Part shown: positions 55,630 through 64,000 of the stretch, piece by piece
Numbering within the stretch: the stretch's first letter is position 1
Layout: every line of letters starts with the position of its first letter
NCBI RefSeq assembly: GCF_030272615.1
Contig: NC_081413.1
Coordinates: forward strand, 720,892,367-720,956,366
Length of the DNA stretch: 64,000 nucleotides
Direction of reading: 5' to 3'
Source: Cryptomeria japonica
Lineage: Eukaryota; Streptophyta; Pinopsida; Cupressales; Cupressaceae
The notes under the pieces: generated by a model
Told to the model about the DNA's origin: nothing
The model's input: only the letters and a program-made list of their open reading frames with translations
The model's database searches: none
Position numbers and translations under genes: made by a program

Positions 55630-57107
55630 AGGAATGATTGGGAGTGGTTCAGTCACATGAGTGGTTCTCGAGACCATGGGCATTGATACCATAGTTGGCA
55701 CAGGTTGATCTAGACATTATTGAGAGATGTGGCCTGTCTTCCCTATTGGATATGCCTCAGTTTACTATGAACCGGGGTTTACTTACAATGCTTGTAGAGA
55801 GATGGCACAGTGACAGGAATACCTTTCACTTTGCCATAGGGGAGATGATAGTGACCCCAAAGGATTGTTACTAGATCTTTCACATACCTGTAGTAGGTGC
55901 ACTACTACCTTATGAGCAGTCAGAGGAGGGTGGGATAGAGGCACTTCGTCAAATTTTTCACGATGACACAGTGTGTGGATAGGAGATTCCGTGGTAGGAG
56001 TTTCTAGATTTGGATTATGCGCCTCTTCCATTAGTACTGGCAGGTTTTGTAGGTGGTTTTCTATGTCTCGACCGTAGGTCGAAGGGACATTCTGTGGGAT
56101 GGGGACTGGTGTTGGAGGAGATGGTGACACAGGGCCACAAGTTTGCATGGGGATCGTCTATGTTAGCCCATTTGTATAGGGATTTGCATGTAGTATACCT
56201 GGGTTACGGTAGTTTGTCAGCTAATGTTACACTTCTACAGGTATGGTGCTGGGAGCACATTCCTGTAGCCAGGCCACTGGTGGATAGAGAGGCCTATTGG
56301 ATGTGCCTATGCATATGGATAGCGGGGGTTAGTTGTCCAGCGGAAGCTAGGCAAACTAGAGCATTGGAGGAGGGTATTGGATGACATTGATACGGTCGTA
56401 TGGAGACTGTACATAGGTTGTGAGGTTTGGGCTGAGGATGGGTTGGAGATGTCATATGTCTTCATGACCCGATTTTTGATAGGGAGGACCCCTTTTGTGA
56501 TCGAGAGATTTTTGGTTACGAGAGTTTTGCGGCAATTTGGTCAGCAGCAGGGGATACCACAGGGGACTTGTTTGTATGCGTGTCAGAGGTAGGACATACC
56601 AAATTGGGGTCCGACTATTGACAGTGCGACGGTCGTAGAGGATTTTGTGCAGCTAGCAGGCCAGATATGGGACTATGCCCCAAAGATTTTGGATGCTGGG
56701 ATGACGGATGAGTTTGCCAGATTGTTTGCAGCTCGTGTCGTGGCAAGGATATTGGATCCAGCGGAGATGCGGCCCTCTTTTGATGATGATGAGGATGAGG
56801 GAGGGGGAGATGGGGATGAGGGAGGAGGTGGAGGAGGTCGGGGTAGGAGAGGAGATAGAGGTAGAGATAGGGGTGATAGAGGGGTGGAGAGAGCAGTTCG
56901 ATGAGCTATGATGGATAGAGGTAGAGGAGGTTTGGCTATTGGAGTAGGGGGTGAGGGGATGGTAGGAGAGGTGATAGCAGCAGTGGGAGGGACTGATGAG
57001 GTGAGACAACCAACCCAGAGGAGGAGGACTGATGTGCTACCTCCACCAACACCGAGGATAGGTAGAGAGATAGGGGGTACCCCTTCACAGGTGCCCCTAC
57101 GGGTCTA
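55630..57107 (+). pseudogene. Antisense plant mobile domain (PMD) ORF, copy 2
   Basis: The plus-strand reading gives MNRGLLTMLVERWHSDRNTF, HFAIGEMIVTPKDCY, GWGLVLEEMVTQGHKFAWGS and VWCWEHIPVARPLVDREAYW, all PMD landmarks that align with copy 1 at 21025-22419. The open part is 56010-56384. A frameshift near 56380 leads to 56377-56592 (RQFGQQQGIP), and the same frame continues at 56647-56904 to a Gly/Asp/Arg-rich tail. Stops upstream of the shift are all TAG. GCTGTTTGACAG just before the reading (55621-55632) would suit a splice acceptor, so the gene may have had a 5' intron. It is convergent with the pol gene (59110-63999), as expected for an antisense extra ORF between pol and the 3' LTR. Confidence 0.82.
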
Positions 57108-57636
57108 GATTCTGACTCATGTGGAGGATGCTCAGATTAGGACCCTACAGGTGACAGTGCAACAGCTATAGGCATAGTTATTAGCGCATCAACATTAGAT
57201 TACATAGCTGACCACTGAGCGCGACACTGAGATAGAGCGATGGGGTCAAGCAGAGGAGCTCGCAACGAGCATGCAAAGAGCAGTAATAGGTGGTCCGATG
57301 AGGGACACCTTGAGAGAGTTGGCTTTGAAAGCCTAGGAGGCAGAGTACTACCATTGATATTATAAGGTTGTGGTGCCTAGGGAGCACCGAGTGTAGAGTT
57401 TTACGCAATCAAGATCGAGTCGATCTCGAGAGACTGGATTGCGATCAGAGAGCAGAGGCATGACAAGGCCACCGAGACATGATCCACTTGGAGATCTAGG
57501 GGCTAGGACTTCTACGGCGAGACCGTCTCCTTCAAGAGATAGTCATACTTGAGAGACGATGTCTCCATTTGTATTTTTTATCATTTGTTTTGGTTGTACG
57601 GGGCACAGACATGACAAATATTGTACATTTTGATCA

Positions 57637-57641
<5 letters not shown>

Positions 57642-57668
<27 letters not shown>
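57642..57668. repeat. (TA)n microsatellite
   Basis: About 13 TA units, non-coding. Confidence 0.95.
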
Positions 57669-57803
57669 GACATCATTTTCTTTGATCATGTGATGTGTTA
57701 TGGATGCATTTTCTATATGCTTGTGTTTATTTTATGATAATGCAATGCTTAGATAGATGTTATGATGAAGTGAAATGCAAAGATGTAAATGTAGGATGTT
57801 CAT

Positions 57804-57961
57804 GAGATGTATCTTGAAAATGAGATGTATGATTTGATATGCTGTGAGATGTATCTTGAAAATGAGATGTATGATTTGATATGCTGTGAGATGTATCATG
57901 AAAATGAGATGTATGATTTGATATGCTATGAGATGTATCATAAAAATGAGATGTATGTTTT
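57804..57961. repeat. 42-bp tandem repeat, nearly four copies
   Basis: Units start at 57804, 57846, 57888 and 57930 with GAGATGTATC; the first three are almost identical. Each unit itself contains GAGATGTAT twice. It is followed at 57962-58022 by a 22-bp repeat (AACTAATTGTAAAATGATATGT). It lies between the PMD ORF and pol, in the untranslated zone of G5b. Confidence 0.92.
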
Positions 57962-58022
57962 GATATGTAACTAATTATAAAATGATATGCAACTAATTGT
58001 AAAATGATATGTAACTAATTGT

Positions 58023-59109
58023 TTTTGGAGCATCCTCATTCTGCATTTGTCATCTGATATAACCACATGTTATTTGCTTTTGATATATGTATCATCATTG
58101 AGCATGGATTGATTTTTGGATATGTTGAAAATTTATACAAGAATAATGGTATAATTGAACCATGATAACCTAAGAAAAATTTACATGATGTTTGATTTTG
58201 CAAGATAGCACAAGCGTCAAGGTATAATTGAACCAGGATGACCAGAGTGCAGGTTGCATATAAACAGACAAGATTAAACCATTTGTATGTGTAAAGTGGA
58301 ATCATGTCTTCAATGATATATTGTGAATCACATCTTGAGACAAATATCTACATAGTACAAATGATCGCCTCACAGACAAAAGACTAAGAAAATATTGGAG
58401 TTTCTCGATGTTCTCTAGCTTGGAAGCATTGTTGAGAAAATTTAGAGAATCTAATCATTCAAAAAGTTTTAAATGCAAGAATAGTCAAGATTTTATGCAA
58501 AATGCAACATTTGGTACTTTAGAAAATCATCCATCGTATTTCTCTTGTGAATCTTTTATCGATCGATGTTTTGATTTGGGTTTGTGTAAGTTTTTGTTTG
58601 TTGGATATGATGCTCTGAGTTTTGCAAATAGTCTTGATGGTTTGAACATGCTTGTAAGTTTTGATGATTATTGTCTCTAGCTAAGTGTACCTCTCGATGC
58701 GGGTATGTACAGTGATTACCAAGCCATGGTAAAGTGTGGTGAAAGGATAGATGGATAAATCAGGATAGTGACTACACTAAGTATGTCCTGAATGGATATT
58801 TGCAAAGTGTTGGGCGATGGCTAATAATATTTTACTGTGGAGATAAGGATATGGATATAGATAAAGGAGTTGTCCTTTCACAATAGCACCTGTTACCAGG
58901 TTTTCACCAGTTGCTTTTATTGTACCTTTTTATTTGCTTTTCCTTGATTTTTTTTAATTGTTTTTTACTTTTTCCGTGCATTAGACTACTCAAGTGTAGT
59001 ATTTCTTCAGATGAATGTTGTTAGTTGGTTCATTGAGCACATCTCCTTCTGAAGTGGTTAGCTGATAAGCACCTGATCCATAGACTGATATGATGACATA
59101 GGGACCTAA
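58023..59109. other. No recognisable gene
   Basis: Sequence between the tandem repeats and the integrase end. The plus-strand ORF 58408-58680 (90 codons) has no recognised feature or supporting context. Confidence 0.5.
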
Positions 59110-60060
59110 CTAGTTAGGTTCAACTTTCCCTTTCTTTTCTCGATCTTGTTGATTTCTTGGATTTTCCTTGAGGACTAGGTCACCAACTTTGAAATTTCGA
59201 GAAATGACCTTGTGATTGTAGCTTTTGCACATGCGTTGCTGATATGCTTTGAGATGAGTGTAAGCATGTCGATGTCTTTCATCTAATAGTTCCAATTCTT
59301 GTAGTTGGTTGACTTGATACTCTTCATCTGGGATTAAGCCTTTTAGAGAGACTCTGAGAGATGGAATTTCTACCTCTAGTGGTAAAATAGCTTTTGATCC
59401 ATAGACCAATGAGAAAGGTGTTGCACCTGTAGGTGTGTAGATGCTAGTTCTATATGCCCAAAGTGTTGGATTGAGTTGTACATGCCAATCTTTGCCTACA
59501 TCATTCATTGTTTTCTTTAGGATTTTCAGTATTGTCTTGTTGGATGCTTTTGCTTGACCATTCCCCTGTGGGTAGTATGGTTTAGAAAACCGATGTTGTA
59601 TTTTGAATTATTCACATAGTTCTTAGACATCTTGGTTTTTGAAAGGTTGTCCATTATCGGTGATGATGGAGCTTGGAATACCATATCTGCAGATTAGATA
59701 GTTTAGGATAAAAGAGGCAACTTGTTTTCTAGACACTATGGTCATGGGGACCGCTTCTATCCACTCGGTAAAGTATTTTGTTGTAGTTATAATGAACTTG
59801 TGTCCATGTGAAGATGAAGGATGAATTTTGTCAACCAAGTTGAGTCCCCACTGACAAAAGGGCCAGGATGTTGTAAATGGTTGCAGTTCTTGTGCTGGTG
59901 CATGTATCAGATTGCCATGGATCTGGCATTTAGGACACTTTTTTCCAAAATGATAAGAATCTTTTTCCATTGTCGGCCAGTAATATCCCATTCTTAGAAG
60001 CTTTTTAGCAAGAGTAGTCCCACTTGAATGTGTGCCACAGATACCTTCGTGAAGTTCATG
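59110..60060 (-). pseudogene. G5b integrase
   Basis: Minus-strand pieces 59991-59623 and 59508-59110. In order: an HHCC region (LHELHEGICGTH … GYYWPTM, CPKCQIHG); the core with WGLNLVD where the first catalytic Asp of the usual WGMDLIG is Asn (codon 59839-59841); ITDNGQPF with the second Asp intact; and GNGQAKASNK where the catalytic Glu is Lys (59548-59550). The C-terminal part has WAYRTSIYTPTGATPF, PLEVEIPS and FKVGDLVLKE, normal for Ty3/gypsy. Two of the three catalytic residues are changed and stops are present, so it is inactive. Confidence 0.92.
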
Positions 60061-60186
60061 TAAAGCAGAATTAGATTTGTTACGATCAAGGCAACGAAGA
60101 AGAGTACCATCTAGACCTCAATGATACAAAGTATCAACAATAAGGGTATAATGGGCGGCTTGTCGAATAAAGTTACATTTTTTGTT

Positions 60187-60465
60187 TTAGGATTGGTCAA
60201 TGGGTAGAATATTGTTCTTTAGATAATCATATATTGGTCCATACAAAGGGGAATCCAAACTAGTCAAGGTATAGACAACATGGGATTCAGAGTGATCATA
60301 GGCTAGGGAGAACAGTTGCTCTACTAGAAACTCGTAACGAATTTGTTGTTTTGGAATCTGTAGTAATAAAGCGATAGTAGCCATTGCATCAGCTACTTTT
60401 TTGTTCAACCTTGGTATTTGCTTGAAGGTGATGTGTACAAAATACTGTTTGAAGTCATCCACCAT
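60187..60465 (-). pseudogene. G5b linker between second RNase H and integrase
   Basis: An open piece with HITFKQIPRLNKKVADAMAT, the usual tail of the second RNase H (bearing the conserved ADA motif), then a spacer toward the integrase zinc region. A TAG at the start separates it from 60466-60993. Confidence 0.75.
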
Positions 60466-61300
60466 TCATTTGTAGGGTAGTAGCTTGTCATCTTTTGTTT
60501 GATAGTCCTTGTTGATTTGATTGACGACTAGTTGTGAATCTTTGTAGACCATTAACTTTGTGCTTTTCCATTCTACAGCCATTTTGATGCCTATAACCAA
60601 TGCCTCATATTCAACCATGTTATTTGTGCATGGAAACATCAATCTATATGATCTTGGCATAGTGTGTCCTTCAGGAGTGATGAAGAGAATGCCAGCACCT
60701 GAACCATGTTGTGTGTAGGATCTGTCAAAGTATAGGGTCCATTGCTTGGTAGAAATAGCAAGAACGTCTTTGTCTAGAAATTCAATCTCCATAGTTTGTT
60801 TTCCTAGTAGTGGTGCTTTAGCTAGTTGATCTGCAATTGCTTGTCCTTTGATAGCTCTTTGTTTTGTGTATTGGATATCAAATTCACTGAGAATCATGAC
60901 CCATTTAGCCAACCGGTCTGTAAGAGCTACCTTGCTGAGTAGATATTTGAGAGGATCAATTTTTGCCACTAGCTTAATTGTGTGTGCTAGCATATAATGT
61001 TAGAACTTTTGAGAAGTGAAGACTACTATTAGACAAGCCTTTTCAATGAATGTATAGTTGAGTTCATAGCCATTCAATGTCCTGCTGATGTAGTATATGG
61101 CTCGTTCCTTTCCTTGTTGATCTTCTTGTACCAATAGTGCCCCCAGTGATATATCTGTTGTTGAAATGTATAAAATGAGTGGCTTTCCTTCTATTGGTGG
61201 TACTAGAACTGGTGGGTTTATTAGATAGTGTTTGATTTGATAAAAATGTTTTGCACACTTGGCTTCCCATCTGAAAGGTACATTCTTATGTAGCAAGTGA
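60466..61300 (-). pseudogene. G5b dual RNase H region
   Basis: The first RNase H (61296-61000 and on) has PLILYISTTDISLGALLVQ, IYYISRTL and FIEKACL, the gypsy RNase H pattern. The second (60780-60466) has WTLYFDRSYTQHGSGAGI, NNMVEYEALVIGI and VYKDSQLVVNQI, with D, E and D catalytic residues present. That is the archaeal-type RNase H of the Tat branch. Two RNase H domains in one pol place the element in that branch. Confidence 0.88.
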
Positions 61301-62208
61301 TTGAATGGTAGACTTTTATCAGCTAGTTGAGTGATGAATCGCCTGATTGATTGAAGTCATCCTTGTAGAGAGTGGAGTTGACTGATATTCTTTGGTGGTG
61401 GCATCTCCATAATGGCTTGTACCTTTGCTGGATCCACTTCAATACCTTTAGCTGAGACTATGTAGCCTAGTTACTTGCCTGATGTAACCCCGAAGACACA
61501 CTTCTTAGGGTTGAGTCTGATTTGGAATTTTTCCAATTGATCAAAAATATTTGTTAGGATGCTAAGGTGTTCTGCTCCGGTGAAGGATTTAGCTAGTAAA
61601 TCATCCACATAGTCTTCCATGAAGGTATGCATCATGTCATGAAAGATTGTTGTCATTGCTCATTGATAAGTAGCTCCTGCATTCTTTAAGCCAAAAAGCA
61701 TAACATTCCAATAGTACGTTCCCCAAGGATAGGTAAACATTGTTCGATCTTGATCCTCTGGGGCTATTTTAATTTGATTATAGCCTCAAAAACCATCCAT
61801 TAGTGAGAGCATTGCATGGCCCGCTATGAGGTCTACAATTATGCTGATACTGGGCAAAGGAAAGTCATCCTTTAGACAGGCTTTGTTGACATCTCTGAAA
61901 TCAGTGCAGATTCTGATATTGCCATCTGGTTTTGATACTGGTACTATGTTGGAAATCCATTCTGCATAGTCGATGGGTCGAATGAATCTGACATATAATA
62001 GTTTCTTTAGTTCAGTCTTGACCATGAGTGCCACCTGTGGATTCATCTTTCGTAGTTTCTGCTTGACTGGCTTAACTCCTGGAGAGATGGACAAGTGATG
62101 CATGATTAAGTGTGGATCAATTCTAGGCATATCTATGTATGACCAAGCAAAGTTAATTTTCTTTTCCTTAAAAAAAATGATAAATGTTGATCTTTCTTCC
62201 TCTGTCAA
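61301..62208 (-). pseudogene. G5b reverse transcriptase
   Basis: Blocks on the minus strand: DPHLIMHHLSISPGVKPVKQ, IVPVSKPDGNIRICTDFRD, LSLMDGF (catalytic Asp kept, a TGA follows), WGTYYWNVMLFGLKNAGATYQ and DYVDDLLAKS (61600-61611 encode YVDD). Several stops lie between blocks; the longest open piece is 61786-62208. It copies the element RNA into DNA. Confidence 0.93.
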
Positions 62209-62951
62209 AGATTATGCTAGGTGTATGTTTTTGGTTGCTTCTGTAGTACCAATGTTGATTGATTGAGTGGACTCAATCAATATGGGTGATCGCTCATGAA
62301 AATGTTCAGGAAGAGTGTCAAGTCTCCCATCTTTAGGTGCCTTATAAAGGTTTTCACCCTTAGATGCATCCTTTATTTTTACTTTTTTGTGATCTAGAGC
62401 TACCATTGATTGGTTTTCATCATCGAATCTTTTATTTGGTTCATTTTTGTGACTGAGAGACTTGGCACTCCCTTGGTTGCAGACATCGTTATCATGTTCA
62501 CTGGTAGAGCCTGTTTCCAAGTTAATGGTGTATAGGTAGTGGATAATAGATTCATCGTCTGGGAAAATTGGTATATCATGTATTTCAGATTCATCCCAAT
62601 CAATGAGGTCAAGAAAGATAAGTGGTAAGGAATCATTTGGTGGATCAAGTTCTGCTACTGTAAGTGTCAAGACAGAGGTTTCATCGTGATTGGTTCGGGT
62701 GCTAAAGAAATTCAAGATTCCGTCGAGGTCTTCGATGGTATCATCCTCCATATAGACTTGTTCATAATGTTTTTGCTCTCTTTCCTTAGCGTCATAGATA
62801 TTCTGTGGTCCAAATTCAGGTAGTCTAATTTCTGCATTATGCTCTTCTTGAGAAAGGGATATGGAACTAGTATTGTCAGTGGTATCTCCAGTAGCATTTG
62901 AGCAGCTACCCCATTCATATTCATTGGAATCGGTCTCAGAGTTATCATCCT
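62209..62951 (-). pseudogene. G5b protease-RT linker
   Basis: An acidic region (MEDDTIEDLDGILNFFST, IIHYLYTINLETGS) between protease and reverse transcriptase, open over 62212-62751. In Tat-like pols this spacer is long and poorly conserved. No domain is assigned. Confidence 0.7.
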
Positions 62952-63999
62952 AGATATTTTCAGTGTTGTAAATAGGTATGTTGTATGGTGAAAATAGATC
63001 TTTGATGATTGATACTAGTTTTTTCTGATTCTGCATCAAATCCTGCTTCTACCTTTTGTACTTGCTCATATACTGTTCCTCCTTGGGGAGGAATAATGAT
63101 ATCAGGAGGTAGTTCTACTTTTTTAGATATTGGTGCTTGAATATGAGCTATTGCTACAGATATGGCCTTCTTGTGAATGAGGAGTTTCTCCTGATGTTGC
63201 TTTTGTTCTTTACGTTCATGGTCCTTGCAGATTGTTTTGGCTAACTCAAATAGTGCTTCCTGCTAGGATTCTTCTTTGTACTTCTTCTTTGCTTTCCATT
63301 AAGGTTTTGGATTCATGCATGGTATCTTTCTTAGTAGGAAAGTGAGTTTACAACCCAATCCTATTTTGTCTCTACTAAGCTGTGAAGGAAGGTCTATTGG
63401 TTCAGTGACTCCTTTGCGTTTTCCAATAGGTCCTTTACCATTATATCCCATTTGTTTCATGATTAAGTAGCCCTTTCTATATAGGTGTGTTGGTAGAACT
63501 ATGTCCAGAGCAACTGCTCTGTTATCTTCTTCCTCATCTTTGTATAACCAGCTAAGGATGTCCTTTTCCTCTGATTCATGTGCTAGAGTGCCAAGTTGGA
63601 TGAAGGTACCATCAAATTTGGTGATGGACTAAGTTACCTGATGTGTTGATGTTGTAGGTAATCCATGAGATCTAGGTGATGTTGGTAAGTTAACCAAACA
63701 CATGGGTTCCAAAGAGTATTCCCCCATGCCTTGTTCTCTGATTTGCATTTTCTGCTTGAATTCTCTAGGTAATGATTTAGACTTTGCCTTCTGTAGATTT
63801 GATGTTGAGGATTTCTGTTTTTCCCTATTATGGGGAACCAAACTATCCCAGGCTTCCCCCATTGCATTACAATGTTGAAATGGATTGTGATCAACAGATA
63901 TAGAGACCTCTTGTCCATTATAGGGAAATTTGACACACTAGTGATACATAGAAGGCACTGCTTGCATTTCATGTATCTAGGGTCGACCTAATAAAATAT
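62952..63999 (-). pseudogene. G5b protease C-terminus and G-patch-like region (partial)
   Basis: At the window edge the minus strand reads ILLGRP-stop-IHEMQAVPS, the end of a plant retropepsin, matching LLLGRPWIHSMQAVPS in E4 (the Trp codon is now a stop). Further on, MGYNGKGPIGKRKGVTEPI … KIGLG is a G-patch-like motif as seen after the protease in Tat elements. Stops are frequent; the rest of the protease and gag lie outside. Confidence 0.8.
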
Positions 64000-64000
64000 T

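Larger units (their letters stand above)
39427..63999 (-). mobile_element. G5b: large Tat-like Ty3/gypsy element with antisense PMD, split by a 13.5-kb insert
   Basis: I assemble this from the 3' LTR (39427-40894), PPT and hairpin, then after the inserted block the arrays (54580-55600), the PMD ORF on the opposite strand (55630-57107), tandem repeats (57642-58022) and pol (59110-63999). The order matches the element ending at 23998, which also has an opposite-strand PMD ORF before its PPT. Two RNase H domains in pol point to the Tat/Ogre/Retand branch. The 5' LTR and gag lie beyond the window. Contiguity across the insert is inferred, not proven. Confidence 0.6.

Noticed and set aside
58408-58680. 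90-codon plus-strand ORF
   Set aside because: No motif, opposite to pol and outside the PMD ORF; insufficient support.
1-63999. Host genes, tRNA, rRNA, CRISPR arrays, integrated virus
   Set aside because: No intact non-transposon coding region, no tRNA-like clover or rRNA stretch, no regular repeat-spacer pattern. All polymerase motifs found belong to Ty1/copia or Ty3/gypsy order pol genes, and no movement-protein or pararetroviral gene order was seen.

Overview
The window looks like intergenic DNA from a large, repeat-rich seed-plant nuclear genome, possibly a gymnosperm. The clade is an inference that I cannot settle. I found no host gene, tRNA, rRNA or CRISPR array. Almost everything I can identify is LTR retrotransposon: Ty1/copia-type elements on the left half and Ty3/gypsy-type (Tat-like) elements on the right half. 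They are nested in one another and mostly broken by in-frame stops.

Layout. 1-659 and 8291-8643 are the gag start and split 5' LTR of an outer copia element on the minus strand. A complete copia element (C1, 660-8290, minus) with gag, protease, integrase, reverse transcriptase and RNase H sits inside that LTR, with target-site duplication TAATC. Relic gypsy-like ORF sequence (8644-9351, continuing at 17117) is split by a second complete copia-type element (C2, 9352-17116, plus, duplication CCTAT). C2 has gag and a long second ORF but no pol. 17117-24800 holds relic sequence, an antisense plant-mobile-domain (PMD) ORF (about 21025-22419) and the 3' end of a Ty3/gypsy-like element (hairpin, polypurine tract, LTR from 23998). 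24800-27645 is older debris. C3 (about 27646-34394, plus) is another gag-plus-second-ORF element whose second ORF is homologous to that of C2. 34717-37680 is a broken ORF of unknown family. 37681-39426 is repeat relic.

From 39427 to the right end, the frame is a large minus-strand Tat-like Ty3/gypsy element (G5b). It has its 3' LTR (39427-40894), PPT and hairpin, short tandem arrays, an antisense PMD ORF (55630-57107) and pol (59110-63999, running off the window). A 13.5-kb block (about 41081-54579) lies inside it. The block contains a 1.1-kb inverted duplication of a gag-protease gene and a separate minus-strand element (E4, 46624-54579). E4 has a tRNA-Trp type primer site and a single intact 1030-codon ORF.

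How the parts relate. C1, C2 and C3 share LTR termini (TGTTGGCA type), a near-identical polypurine-tract context and an initiator-tRNA-Met-type primer site. The simplest reading is that C2 and C3 are non-autonomous partners mobilised by pol from C1-like relatives. The conserved second ORF of C2 and C3 is the most novel-looking coding system here. Most ORFs are decayed, with many TAG stops one transition from CAG, as expected for old methylated transposons.
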